Positions 17,607 to 26,744 are shown, numbered from the stretch's first letter. The stretch is DNA of 55,112 nucleotides from Ruminiclostridium cellobioparum DSM 1351 = ATCC 15832 (GCF_000621505.1 NZ_KK211293.1:141505-196616); one strand, 5' to 3'. Notes: generated by a model from the sequence alone, not told the origin. A program made the numbers and translations.

Positions 17607-17679
17607 AGCTGTTTTTATCTCCTTTGCAAATGGATTGATATTTATCCTTACTTTATGTTATGCTCGGAATTCAATCCAT

Positions 17680-17727
17680 ATACTATATATTGTATATGGA
17701 TTGAATTTTAAACACAACATATATTAT
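17680..17727 (-). promoter_or_regulatory. Tandem NrdR boxes upstream of nrdDG
   Basis: Box 1 (17680-17695) matches the 16-nt NrdR consensus acaCwAtATaTwGtgt at 14 positions with a perfect core CTATATATTG. Box 2 (17712-17727) matches at about 13. Their centres are 32 bp apart, about three helical turns, which is the usual spacing of NrdR pairs. Box 1 is embedded in a perfect inverted repeat with 16-bp arms at 17668-17683 and 17692-17707. Confidence 0.8.
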
Positions 17728-17824
17728 TGCATGTATTTTAAAAAAGTCAATAGGTGGAAATGGAGAAAAAATCATACACCGGGTGCTTATGACACGGCCG
17801 CCTTTTGGAAATTGTTTTAACGGT

Positions 17825-19033
17825 TCAATAATGTTGAATTTTTTCAGAACGGCCTGATCCTTCCGGAAGTTTTCTCAGCTTGCTTCGTCCTTCAGGGTAT
17901 TTATTCACATCTGTAAAAAAGACTGAGGATATGACAGCAGTAATGGGAATTGTCAGTAAAATACTCAAACTGCCTACAAGTGACTGCAGGAACTCAAATA
18001 TTAATTCCTCCTTGTTCACCAGACTCAACAAAGAATAATTGGAACCCGCATAAATCAGAACAACAATCAGTGAACTGCCGATATAGGCAAGTATGAGCGT
18101 ATTTGTCATCGTGCCCATTATATCCCTGCCTATGGAGATTCCTGACTTTAAAAGAGACATTGCAGTGGCATTTGTTTTACTTGACTTGATTTCATATAAG
18201 GAGGTGGTTATTGACATTGACACATCCATGATTGCACCCATTGCACCTATGGTGATCATTGAAAATATAATGGCTTTCACATCAAGATCCTTAATACCGA
18301 ATATATTTCCCAACATATAGGTTTCATCATTGATATATCCTGTCAGCTTCATCCAGCTGTCCATTAAAAAAGTGATTATTACTGAAAACACCACCCCCGT
18401 GAGGCAGCTTATGGCTGCTACCATACTTTTCCTGTTATAGCCGTAGACAATTATAAAAGTGGTGATAATAATGTACAGACATATAATGCAGGATGAAAAA
18501 TAAATATTATAACCTCTGCCGATAGCCGGTATGAATACAAAAAATATTGACAGGCATGTCATAGCAAGTGCAAGGATTGTTTTTATTCCTTTTATTCCAC
18601 CCAACACTATTACCAATGCTGCAAAAACAACTCCTAAAATGACGATTTTATCAAAACGGTAATAATACTGAAAAATCAAATCGTCATCCATGGGCAGCAG
18701 CACCACCTTGTCCCCGGGGGAGACTTGTGCAACATTCTTATCTGTATCATCCAGAATTTGTGTTCCAATTACTAAATTATTATTATAGTTTTTATCCCCG
18801 AATATTTCAGCTTTAAAATATATTCTCTGGCTGGAGGGATCGGATGTGTCTTTTATGATTTTATCAATGGTTTTCACCTCTGCAAAAACCAGGTAATTCA
18901 ATTCTTCCTCTCTTTCATAGTTAATTCCCTTATTATACTGATTATGGCATACATATCTGTTTCCATAATATATAAACAGTATGGATAAAAATATAAAAAT
19001 CAAATAAGCAACGGTTTTTAAAAAGCTTTTCAT
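17825..19033 (-). CDS. YibE/F-family membrane protein
   Basis: A 402-residue polytopic membrane protein. It has an N-terminal membrane helix (residues 8-25), an extracytoplasmic domain of about 100 residues (DKNVAQVSPGDKVVLLP, OB-like), then about seven to eight membrane segments. The family motif region GAIMDVSMSITTSLYE is present. The C terminus is basic and cytoplasmic. AAGGAG precedes ATG 19033. Function of the family is unknown; some members are next to metal or pyrophosphate transport genes. It lies downstream of feoB on the same strand after a 164-bp gap with no clear terminator, so read-through from feoAB is possible. Confidence 0.8.
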   Translation of the reverse strand: MKSFLKTVAYLIFIFLSILFIYYGNRYVCHNQYNKGINYEREEELNYLVFAEVKTIDKIIKDTSDPSSQRIYFKAEIFGDKNYNNNLVIGTQILDDTDKNVAQVSPGDKVVLLPMDDDLIFQYYYRFDKIVILGVVFAALVIVLGGIKGIKTILALAMTCLSIFFVFIPAIGRGYNIYFSSCIICLYIIITTFIIVYGYNRKSMVAAISCLTGVVFSVIITFLMDSWMKLTGYINDETYMLGNIFGIKDLDVKAIIFSMITIGAMGAIMDVSMSITTSLYEIKSSKTNATAMSLLKSGISIGRDIMGTMTNTLILAYIGSSLIVVLIYAGSNYSLLSLVNKEELIFEFLQSLVGSLSILLTIPITAVISSVFFTDVNKYPEGRSKLRKLPEGSGRSEKIQHY

Positions 19034-19197
19034 ACTGATCTCCTTTGTATTTTATTGCACAACACGTTAATTAAGAAACTTTTTATTAACATATGAATTT
19101 GCTGTTTTTTTATAGTACTTATATTTGTTTTCAGAAATTATTTCCTTAATTTTTCGAAAATATATAATCAACATTGTTTACTAAACTAATTCTTAAT

Positions 19198-21360
19198 CTA
19201 TACCAGACCCAACAGCCTTGCCGCACCGGCAACAGCAAAGCATACTATAATACCGGCTGCGGTGGGTATGGCAAAGGAGGCCAGTGTCCACCTCCAGCTC
19301 CGGCTTTCCTTCCGTATGGTCCATAGAGTTGTACCGCAGGGGAAGTGCATGAGAGAAAACAGCATTACACAAACACCAGTAAGCCAGGTCCAACCGTTGG
19401 CAACAAAAAGTTGTTTCAGATCGGATAACTGCTCAAGCTCCAGCATGGAACCCGAGGCCATATAGCTCATTATAAGGATGGGTATAACAATTTCATTGGC
19501 CGGAAGGCCAAGTACAAAGGCCATCAGTATATATCCGTCCATTCCCAGCAGCCTGGCAAAGGGGTCAAGAAAGACGGCGGCGTGTGACAGGAGGCTCAAA
19601 TCTCCTATGCTGATATTAGCCATCAGCCATATAACCAGGCCGGCAGGTGCCGCAATGACAACTGCACGGCCCAGAACAAAAAGAGTCCTGTCCAGTATGG
19701 AGCGTACAATAATACGTCCCACCTGCGGCTTCCTGTATGGGGGCAGCTCCAGTGTGAAGGAGGAGGGAAGGCCTTTCAGTATGGTTTTCGATAATATCCT
19801 GGATACAAGCAGGGTCATAAATATTCCTATCAAAACAACTCCTGTAAGAGCCAGGGTGGAGGCCACCGATTCAAAAGCGCCACCGAATGTCCCGCCTATA
19901 AAAATAGTACCTATGGCTATAAGGGTGGGAAACCGGCCGTTACAGGGTACGAATACATTTGTGATGATGGCGATTAACCTTTCCCTGGGAGAATCAATAA
20001 TTCTGCAGCCTATTACACCGGCGGCATTACAGCCAAATCCCATGCACATGGTCAAAGCCTGCTTTCCATGCGCACATGCTTTTTTAAAGAAATTATCAAG
20101 ATTAAAAGCAACTCTGGGCAGGTAACCCAAATCCTCCAAAAGAGTGAACAGGGGAAAGAATATAGCCATGGGAGGCAGCATAACGGATACAACCCAGGCA
20201 AGCGTCCGGTATATACCAAGGACCAGAATCCCATGCAGCCAATCTGGCGAACCTGCCCACATAAAGAATTCTGTGAGCTTTGCCTCAATCCGGAAAAACA
20301 TGTCCGAAAGCAGTCCCGAGGGCACATTTGCACCTGCTATGGTGATCCAGAATACTATGGCCAGCATGCCCAGCATGATTGGGATGCCAAAAATTCTTGA
20401 TGTGAGAATACGGTCTATATTTCTGTCGGTACGGTTGTATTGCTTATTTTCAAAAGTAACGGACTTGCTGCTTATTTCTTCGGCAGTGCCGACAAGCCTG
20501 GATACAATTTTATCCCTTAACCGGTCCGGTCCGATGCCGTTTTCAGTCATGTATTTTCTTGCCTCCGCAAGCAATTCCTGTAATTCTGAATTTCCCATCA
20601 GGTCGAAACCAAGATATTTGTCCAATGTTTTCAGCAGGGTTGTATCTCCGTCCAGCAGCTTGAATGCTACCCAGCGGTTGTTTATTTTACCGTCAACCAA
20701 TTCCCATATTTTAGGCTGGATCATACTTACAGCTTCTTCAATTACTGCGTCATAAGTAATTTGAATGGGATTTGTGGCCATACGCCTGTTTGCCACATCG
20801 TATACAGCATCCATCAATTCATCAAGGCCTTTATTGCTTCGGGCATTAGTTGGTATGACAGGTACGCCCAGGAGCTTTGAAAGCCTGTCATATTTAATGT
20901 GGATTTTCTTTCTTTTTGCTTCATCAATAAGGTTTACACATACTACAACCCTATCGGTTATTTCCAGTGTTTGCAATATCAGATTCAGGTTTCTCTCAAG
21001 ACAGGTGGCATCTGCTACAACAACTGTTGCATCGGGCATTCCAAAACAGACAAAATCCCTTGCAATCTCTTCTTCGGCCGAATTTGCCATTAAAGAATAT
21101 GTACCGGGAATGTCCACCATTATGAAGTTTTTATCTTTATGCCTGTATTTTCCCTGTGCATTGGTAACTGTTTTTCCCGGCCAGTTGCCCGTATGCTGGT
21201 TAAGACCGGTCAGGCTGTTGAACACAGTGCTTTTTCCAACATTGGGATTACCTGCAAGGGCAATCACTTTATCATCAGGATGTGTACGGCTGATGTAAAT
21301 TTCACTTGCCAGTACATCTGTCAATACCCCCGTCCCCGTGGATTGGCTTGTTAAACCCAT
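19198..21360 (-). CDS. feoB: Ferrous iron transport protein B
   Basis: A 720-residue Fe(II) transporter of the inner membrane. The N-terminal G domain has G1 GNPNVGKST, G3 DIPGTYSL and a VNLIDEAK G4 stretch. A helical GDI domain follows to about residue 300. The membrane part contains the paired gate motifs and conserved Cys residues (GFGCNAAGV, LPANEIVIP). A longer frame exists, but ATG 21360 has GAGGAGG at the right distance, and the extra 35 upstream codons overlap the feoA-feoB gap. feoA lies 91 bp upstream. The long loop region NKQYNRTDRNIDRIL is typical of clostridial FeoB. Confidence 0.93.
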   Translation of the reverse strand: MGLTSQSTGTGVLTDVLASEIYISRTHPDDKVIALAGNPNVGKSTVFNSLTGLNQHTGNWPGKTVTNAQGKYRHKDKNFIMVDIPGTYSLMANSAEEEIARDFVCFGMPDATVVVADATCLERNLNLILQTLEITDRVVVCVNLIDEAKRKKIHIKYDRLSKLLGVPVIPTNARSNKGLDELMDAVYDVANRRMATNPIQITYDAVIEEAVSMIQPKIWELVDGKINNRWVAFKLLDGDTTLLKTLDKYLGFDLMGNSELQELLAEARKYMTENGIGPDRLRDKIVSRLVGTAEEISSKSVTFENKQYNRTDRNIDRILTSRIFGIPIMLGMLAIVFWITIAGANVPSGLLSDMFFRIEAKLTEFFMWAGSPDWLHGILVLGIYRTLAWVVSVMLPPMAIFFPLFTLLEDLGYLPRVAFNLDNFFKKACAHGKQALTMCMGFGCNAAGVIGCRIIDSPRERLIAIITNVFVPCNGRFPTLIAIGTIFIGGTFGGAFESVASTLALTGVVLIGIFMTLLVSRILSKTILKGLPSSFTLELPPYRKPQVGRIIVRSILDRTLFVLGRAVVIAAPAGLVIWLMANISIGDLSLLSHAAVFLDPFARLLGMDGYILMAFVLGLPANEIVIPILIMSYMASGSMLELEQLSDLKQLFVANGWTWLTGVCVMLFSLMHFPCGTTLWTIRKESRSWRWTLASFAIPTAAGIIVCFAVAGAARLLGLV

Positions 21361-21451
21361 TGAATTAACCTCCTCATTTATATTTTTGAAAAATATTTTA
21401 GCCACGGGCAGAGTTTTAGCCGCCCGTGGAAAAATTAAACCGCAGGTCTGA

Positions 21452-21691
21452 CTAGAGAGCTTCAATAAATATTTGTGATGCTTCCTCAGAGCGAAGAGCT
21501 ATGACAGCCCCTCTTATATGATAGGCCACTGGATCACCCGACGGACTTTTTTGAAGCGCTTCAACTTCGGTATCTGCAATCAGTCCCAAATCCAACATCC
21601 TTCTGCGGATGGTTCCTTCCGACGTAAGTACTTTTACTTTACCTTTTTTCCCTAAAGGCAGGGAATTTAACTGAATATATTTTTCTCCCAT
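21452..21691 (-). CDS. feoA: Ferrous iron transport protein A
   Basis: A 79-residue SH3-like cytoplasmic protein that assists FeoB. It shows the FeoA pattern: LPLGKKGKVKVL at the N terminus, RRRMLDLGLIADTEV in the middle and a final AVIALRSEEASQIFIE. GGAGG lies about 8 nt upstream of the ATG. It starts the feoAB unit. Upstream, at 21739-21773, GTTAG and CTAAC arms are separated by 25 nt, a possible but weak regulatory site; no convincing Fur box is seen. Confidence 0.93.
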   Translation of the reverse strand: MGEKYIQLNSLPLGKKGKVKVLTSEGTIRRRMLDLGLIADTEVEALQKSPSGDPVAYHIRGAVIALRSEEASQIFIEAL

Positions 21692-21864
21692 AACTGAACC
21701 TCCAACACTTGATTATGTATATGGTTTATATAATCTCCGTTAGCTGTGAACAAAAAAGTTTCCCTACACTAACTTATGTATTATGAATTTAAAGAGTTAC
21801 AATTCGAATAAAAAATATTTTCTTGAAAAATTGATAGAAATAATTTATATTAATATATATGCTT

Positions 21865-21881
21865 ATGGGAATCATTCGCAT
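21865..21881 (+). promoter_or_regulatory. Zur/Fur-family-like palindrome
   Basis: ATGGGAATCATTCGCAT is an inverted repeat with seven of eight pairs matching around a single central C. Size (17 bp with single-base centre) and the GAATnATTC core fit Fur-family operators such as Zur. It lies about 125 bp upstream of the CobW GTPase gene in a 314-bp divergent intergenic region shared with feoA, so it could act on either side. Which metal is sensed is inferred only. Confidence 0.45.
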
Positions 21882-22005
21882 TTATTAACATTCATAATCA
21901 AACAGAGCATATGCACCATATCGCATATTGTCCGTACAGGCTGTCATAGAATAGTAAAAGCAGCTGTTGTCCCGATTAGTGAGATCAACGTTCGCAGGAG
22001 GTAAA

Positions 22006-22995
22006 ATGAAGACAAAAGTAGATATTATATCGGGCTTTTTAGGTTCAGGAAAAACTACACTGATAAAAAAGCTTATGGCAGAAAAACTGCATGATGAAAA
22101 GCTGGTAATCATTGAAAACGAGTTCGGAGAAATTGGAATAGACGGAAGTATATTAAAAGAGTCGGGAATAGAAGTCAAGGAAATAAACTCCGGGTGTATA
22201 TGTTGTACCCTGGTTGGTGATTTCGGAAAATCCATCGAGGAAGTCCTGCATAAGTACAAGCCTGACAGAATAATCATCGAACCTTCGGGTGTAGGCAAGC
22301 TTTCGGATATTTTAAAGGCCTGTGACAGCTTGAGCTCAAAAGACCTGTTAACCATAAATATGGTGATCACAGTAGTTGATATCCTTAAATATAAAATGTA
22401 TATCCTGAATTTCGGGGAATTTTATGAGAATCAGATAAAGCATGCAAAAACAATTATTCTCAGCCGGTCACAGAAGGCTGAGGCTGATAAACTTGTGAAA
22501 TTTACAGGTGAGATCGGTAAATTGAATTCCAAAGCAAATATAATTACCACACCCTGGGAAGAACTCAATGCCGGACAGATTATATCGGCTGCCGAGCAGA
22601 ATGGGTCAGCAGCTCTGGAACAGCAAATAAAAAAGGTTGTCCTGAAAAGACATGTTCACCCGGAAGGCTGTAAATGCGGCTGTAAAGGAACACAGCATAC
22701 CCATCATAATGCGGATGAGTTCTTTGAAGTATGGGGGGCCGAAACACCTAAAACATATGATGCTGCCACTTTGAGAAAAATACTGGAGAACCTGGGCAGC
22801 ACCGGACGCTACGGCAATATTTTAAGAGCAAAGGGAATCATTCAATCGGACAGGAGCAATTGGGTGCAATTCGATTATGTCCCGGGGGAATTTGAAATAA
22901 AGGACTCGGGAGCCGACTACACGGGAAGATTGTGTGTCATCGGAAGGGAACTGAACAGGAAGGAACTCGACAGCCTTTTCAATATCAATACATAA
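22006..22995 (+). CDS. CobW/COG0523-family metal GTPase
   Basis: A 329-residue G3E GTPase of the type that delivers or traffics metal ions, often zinc. The P-loop is GFLGSGKTT (~8-16). The ENEFGEIGID stretch is followed by the metal-binding CICC (CxCC) and by the Walker B-like IIIEPSGVGK. A metal-binding segment near residues 220-242 is rich in His and Cys (HVHPEGCKCGCKG, THHN). The C-terminal CobW domain has the ILRAKGII stretch. ATG 22006 has GGAGG; an in-frame GTG-type start further upstream lacks one. A second GTPase-like gene follows after 12 nt. Confidence 0.88.
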   Translation: MKTKVDIISGFLGSGKTTLIKKLMAEKLHDEKLVIIENEFGEIGIDGSILKESGIEVKEINSGCICCTLVGDFGKSIEEVLHKYKPDRIIIEPSGVGKLSDILKACDSLSSKDLLTINMVITVVDILKYKMYILNFGEFYENQIKHAKTIILSRSQKAEADKLVKFTGEIGKLNSKANIITTPWEELNAGQIISAAEQNGSAALEQQIKKVVLKRHVHPEGCKCGCKGTQHTHHNADEFFEVWGAETPKTYDAATLRKILENLGSTGRYGNILRAKGIIQSDRSNWVQFDYVPGEFEIKDSGADYTGRLCVIGRELNRKELDSLFNINT

Positions 22996-23007
22996 GCGGA
23001 GATAATC

Positions 23008-24624
23008 ATGAAAACTCAACTGTACATCATAACCGGTTTTTTGGGGTCAGGTAAAACTATATACATAAACGGTCTGCTGGACAACCTGGATTTATCCGAT
23101 GAAAAAGTTGTCATAATCCAGTGTGAACAGGGAGAATCGGAAATTGACAACGCTTTTGAATGCAATAGCAATGTACATATAATCAAATGGGAAAGAACAA
23201 AAAAATCAGTACTTAAATTAATTGAAGATATTCTTAAAAAATACCGGCCTCACAGCATAATAATCGAGCATAACGGCACGGAAAGTACCGAAAAGCTGCT
23301 GGAGGATCTGCAGAAACCGGTAATACAAAAAAATTGTGTCATACATAATATTGTGCATACCATTGATGCCCAGACTTTTGAAGTTTTCATCGATAATATG
23401 GGAGCAATCCTGACAGAACAGATTGCCAGCTCAGATGTGATTGTTGTAAATAATTCATCGGATTTTACCAAAAGCCGGCTTAAGGCTGTGGAAAAGCTCC
23501 TGAAAACTGTCAATCCCACCGCCAAAATTGCAAGAACTGCCGGTGATACCGGACCAGGTGCCCAGGAAGGAAACGAAGGATTATATATTGAAAAACAGAC
23601 TAAACAGCTAAAGCTCTCAGATGTGGCATTCTTTACATTCTGCCTGCTTGTGCTTTGTTATTTGTCGGTATCGGTTCTGAAGGCGGCCAACTTTGAATTG
23701 ATAAATATTAACCTTTCAAGATTTCAAGCACTGAACACCATATTTATAAGCATACTCATACAGGCTTTTCCCTTTATACTGTTCGGTGTAATAGCATCCT
23801 CCGTAATCCAGGTTTTAATATCAAATGAAACAATTGTCAAACTGTTTCCTGAGAAAATGGGGCTGGGTTTTGTTGCAGCAATTTTTGCGGGTTTGCTTTT
23901 TCCGGTGTGTGACTGTGCTGTTGTCCCTGTTGCGGCAAGGCTGGAGAAAAAAGGGGTTCCGGTTCCGACCGTTGTGGCCTTTATGCTGGCAGCTCCTCTT
24001 ATGAGTCCGCTTTCCATAGCATCCACCTTTTATGCATTTCCCGGGCAGCCATCGGTCGCAATTTACAGAGTTATTCTTGGAATTATTATTTCAGTGATAG
24101 TGGGGCTGACCTTCTGGATTTTTCCCGAAGAAAAACAAATAACCTTAAACAGACTTGCTGCAGTTAACTGCAAATGCGGCTACTGCAACACCGGTGCTTC
24201 AAAAAAACCCGCTTCGAAAATTGAGGCTGTATTCAAGCATGCCGGTTCGGAATTTTTTGAAGTGGGACGTTTTATTATCGTGGGGGCATTTTTATCAAGT
24301 CTTGTTCAAACCTTTCTGCCAAAGGATATACTATTAAAGATAGGCGGAGGGGCGGCAGCTTCAATAATCATTATGCTGCTTTCGGCATTTGTACTGTCGG
24401 TCTGCTCCACCTCGGATGCCTTTATTGCCAGAACCTTTGTCAACCAGTTTCCCATGGCATCGGTCATGGGCTTTATGGTACTGGGGCCAATGATAGATAT
24501 TAAAAATGTTTTAATGCTTCTTGGTAATTTTAAAAAAAGATTTGTAGCCAAGCTCGTTTTTCTGATATTCAGTTTTACATTTATAATCCTGTCATTTTTT
24601 TCAATAGTGTTCTTCGGTTTATGA
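23008..24624 (+). CDS. Fusion of CobW-like P-loop domain and YraQ/YcgR-type permease
   Basis: A single 538-residue frame holding two modules. Residues 1-190 resemble the G domain of COG0523 proteins, with P-loop GFLGSGKT (8-15), EQGESEID, IIIEHNGTES and HTIDAQTFEVF, but the CxCC metal motif is missing. Residues ~205-538 are a predicted permease with about eight membrane helices, the FPVCDCAVVPVA motif, a CKCGYC loop near residue 388 and a SVCSTSDAF motif. In Bacillus the permease (YcgR) is separate and paired with YcgQ, whose homolog is the next gene. The fusion implies nucleotide-dependent gating or metal hand-off to the channel. No frameshift is visible at the junction. The substrate is unknown, probably a divalent metal or its chelate. 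Confidence 0.75.
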   Translation: MKTQLYIITGFLGSGKTIYINGLLDNLDLSDEKVVIIQCEQGESEIDNAFECNSNVHIIKWERTKKSVLKLIEDILKKYRPHSIIIEHNGTESTEKLLEDLQKPVIQKNCVIHNIVHTIDAQTFEVFIDNMGAILTEQIASSDVIVVNNSSDFTKSRLKAVEKLLKTVNPTAKIARTAGDTGPGAQEGNEGLYIEKQTKQLKLSDVAFFTFCLLVLCYLSVSVLKAANFELININLSRFQALNTIFISILIQAFPFILFGVIASSVIQVLISNETIVKLFPEKMGLGFVAAIFAGLLFPVCDCAVVPVAARLEKKGVPVPTVVAFMLAAPLMSPLSIASTFYAFPGQPSVAIYRVILGIIISVIVGLTFWIFPEEKQITLNRLAAVNCKCGYCNTGASKKPASKIEAVFKHAGSEFFEVGRFIIVGAFLSSLVQTFLPKDILLKIGGGAAASIIIMLLSAFVLSVCSTSDAFIARTFVNQFPMASVMGFMVLGPMIDIKNVLMLLGNFKKRFVAKLVFLIFSFTFIILSFFSIVFFGL

Positions 24625-24631
24625 CAGCCAT

Positions 24632-24738
24632 TTAACCTCCCTTATTCGCCTTATAGCGGATGAGGAGAGAACAAATTTCATTACAGTTTTGTGGCCGCTA
24701 TTGCGGCTCAAAGCCATAATAATGGCTTGGGAGGTTAA
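24632..24738 (+). promoter_or_regulatory. Structured leader, copy 2, inside the CobW-permease operon
   Basis: TTAACCTCCC at 24632-24641 is perfectly complementary to 24729-24738, which contains the ribosome site of the next gene. Inside lie a helix at 24640-24649/24656-24665 (ten pairs including wobble), a GCCGC/GCGGC hairpin and an AAGCCAT/ATGGCTT hairpin. The unpaired TTCATTACA and TTTTGT stretches are the same as in copy 1 at 37-140. Stem differences between copies keep pairing (for example T-A replaced by C-G at the end of the long-range stem). It begins 8 nt after the upstream stop codon. Confidence 0.6.
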
Positions 24739-24739
24739 T

Positions 24740-25579
24740 ATGCTAATAGTCAGATCAAATAAAATAAATATAGAAGCACTTTTTAAACTGGTAATTCTGC
24801 TGGGGTTTGCGTTTTTCTTTTCAATGATTATCGCAACGGGGAAAGCGCTGTTATATGTAAATCCACGTATAATTCCATATGTTAAATTCGGTATTGCGGC
24901 ACTGGTGGTAATTGCCCTTTTTTATATACCCGATGTCTTAAAGCCCCAAAGAAAGGCCAATATCGGTATTTACCTGTTCTTTCTGATACCGCTGGTATCG
25001 GCATTTGTCATCCAGGCAAAACCTCTGGACACAAAATCAATAGCCCTGGGCGATGTTAATTTATCCCAGCAAGCCGGTACCGGTATAAATGTAAACAATG
25101 CTTCAAATGCGGCCGCTGCCGACACAGACAGTACATGGCAGGCCCAGGATACAAGCATTCCTTTAACACAGGAGCAGCCGGACGATGATGTATATTCATC
25201 CCAATTAAAGCTGGATGGCGACACCATAGTTATGGATGACAATAATTTTGTCAAATGGCTGCAGGAGCTTTATGACAATAAGCAAAAGTACCAGGGAAAG
25301 AAAATTCAGGTCATAGGCTTTGTGTTAAAAGGCAAGGAGCTTTCCAAAAATGAATTTTATCCGGCCCGCCTTATGATGGCCTGCTGTACTGCCGATTTGC
25401 AGCCTGTCGGCTTGCTGTGCAGGTATAAAAATGCACCGGAATTAAAACAGGACAGCTGGGTGAAAGTCGAGGGAACTATTAAAATCATCGATTATAAAGG
25501 GGAGCAGACTGCAATAATAATCGCAGATAATGTTTCCAATGCCCAAAAACCTGAATACGACTATGTATATCCATATTGA
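24740..25579 (+). CDS. TIGR03943 family protein (YcgQ-like permease partner)
   Basis: A 279-residue membrane-anchored protein that goes with the preceding permease. Two to four membrane helices fall in the first ~95 residues (LFKLVILLGFAFFF, IAALVVIALFYIP). A Ser/Ala/Asp-rich linker leads to a C-terminal OB-like domain with IQVIGFVLKGKEL and the conserved MMACCTAD motif (adjacent cysteines), then VKVEGTI. This two-part plan is typical of the family. ATG 24740 is the start because GGGAGG is 8 nt upstream; a longer frame would run through the structured leader. The protein probably forms a complex with the permease for a metal-linked task. Confidence 0.82.
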   Translation: MLIVRSNKINIEALFKLVILLGFAFFFSMIIATGKALLYVNPRIIPYVKFGIAALVVIALFYIPDVLKPQRKANIGIYLFFLIPLVSAFVIQAKPLDTKSIALGDVNLSQQAGTGINVNNASNAAAADTDSTWQAQDTSIPLTQEQPDDDVYSSQLKLDGDTIVMDDNNFVKWLQELYDNKQKYQGKKIQVIGFVLKGKELSKNEFYPARLMMACCTADLQPVGLLCRYKNAPELKQDSWVKVEGTIKIIDYKGEQTAIIIADNVSNAQKPEYDYVYPY

Positions 25580-25665
25580 CAGTATATCCTGTTGACAGCA
25601 CCCCGATTGACAATGATTCACAGGGATGATAATATTAAACAGTAGTTAGTTATTGCTAACCACAG
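25576..25665 (+). promoter_or_regulatory. Putative promoter and operator of the araC gene
   Basis: TTGACA occurs three times in direct orientation at 25576, 25592 and 25607, 15-16 bp apart. The last is followed after 17 bp by TAATAT (25630-25635), a usable promoter. Downstream, GTTAG-TTATTG-CTAAC (25645-25660) followed by CAC forms an inverted repeat with the same arms and 6-bp spacer as the core of the palindrome before the ABC transporter genes. It is probably the binding site of the encoded regulator. Confidence 0.4.
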
Positions 25666-25721
25666 GGTAACGACTGGAATTTCAGTATATGCCAAGGGGA
25701 TGAAAATATAGGGAGGTCAAC

Positions 25722-26684
25722 ATGAGTATCCTTACCAGGGAAAAAGATTACTACAGTTCGGAAATATCACTGGTATCCCAATCCGGGGATTGCTCGGTAT
25801 ACAAAATGTCCGGTGATTATGGAGACGGCATAATGACCTGTTATCAGGTTTTTCCGGGCGTAGAACTCATATATAACGATTTTCATACCGACGACTGTTT
25901 TCATAATACACACACCTGCGAAGACATAATGGAAATCAATCACTGCAGGCAGGGCCGCTTTGAATGCGATTTCTGCGACGGCTCCTGCGTCTATCTGGAG
26001 GAAGGGGACCTTTCGGTAAATATGCTGGGAGTCAAGGCAAGAAATTCCTGCTTTCCCCTGGAGCATTACCATGGCGTTTCAGTGGTGATAGAGCTTCCCG
26101 AGGCAGCCCGTTCAATTTCACGGGTCTTGAGCGATATTTCCATTGATCTGTACGACCTGCGTGACAGGTTGTGTGCCAATAACCGGTGTTTTATAATGCG
26201 GGCTACCGATTCGGTGGAGCATATTTTTTCAGAGCTGTATAAAGTACCAGATAAGATAAAGAAAGGGTATTTCAAGCTGAAGGTACTGGAGCTGCTGTTA
26301 TTTCTCAGTGTTGTGGACGTGTCTGTCATTCTTGAACGGCGCCGGTATTTTCAAAAAAGTCAGGTTGACAGCATAAAAGCGATCAAAGAATATATGGTAT
26401 CAAATCTTGAATACCATTATACATTGGAGGAGCTGTCCGTACGCTTTGATATTCCCCTGACGGCAATGAAGCTGTGCTTTAAGGGGGTATTCGGAACCTC
26501 CGTCTATGCCTTTATCCGTTCCTACAGGATGCAAGCCGCTGCCGCAATGCTGCGCCGGAGCGGAGAGAGCATATCCTCAATTGCAGGAAAAGTGGGATAT
26601 GTGAATTCCAGCAAATTTGCAGCCGCATTTAAGGAAGTCATCGGAATGAGTCCTTTGGAATACAGAAACAACACTGCAAGCTGA
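25722..26684 (+). CDS. AraC-family transcriptional regulator
   Basis: A 320-residue regulator. Residues 1-210 form the ligand-sensing part (beta-rich, with Cys-rich HTCEDIMEINHCRQGRFECDF-type sequence near 60-85, and LEEGDLSVNM). The C-terminal ~100 residues are two helix-turn-helix motifs: YTLEELSVRFDIPLTAMKLCF and ISSIAGKVGYVNSSKFAAAF, ending in GMSPLEYR. The gene faces the same way as the ABC pair 118 bp downstream and, like YbtA, PchR and related regulators of siderophore uptake, probably activates it. ATG is preceded by GGGAGG. Confidence 0.87.
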   Translation: MSILTREKDYYSSEISLVSQSGDCSVYKMSGDYGDGIMTCYQVFPGVELIYNDFHTDDCFHNTHTCEDIMEINHCRQGRFECDFCDGSCVYLEEGDLSVNMLGVKARNSCFPLEHYHGVSVVIELPEAARSISRVLSDISIDLYDLRDRLCANNRCFIMRATDSVEHIFSELYKVPDKIKKGYFKLKVLELLLFLSVVDVSVILERRRYFQKSQVDSIKAIKEYMVSNLEYHYTLEELSVRFDIPLTAMKLCFKGVFGTSVYAFIRSYRMQAAAAMLRRSGESISSIAGKVGYVNSSKFAAAFKEVIGMSPLEYRNNTAS

Positions 26685-26744
26685 TTCTTGTCTTTTTGGA
26701 GCATATTTGACCCAACCGGAGCAGAGAAAATGAAGCGCAGGATT

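Noticed and set aside
19478-20755. Long plus-strand open frames opposite feoB
   Set aside because: They have no ribosome sites and lie antisense to a clear feoB gene, so they are shadows of its codon use.
25605-25635. Fur box upstream of the AraC regulator
   Set aside because: GACAATGATTCACAGGGATGATAAT only loosely resembles the Fur consensus and lacks the inverted symmetry.
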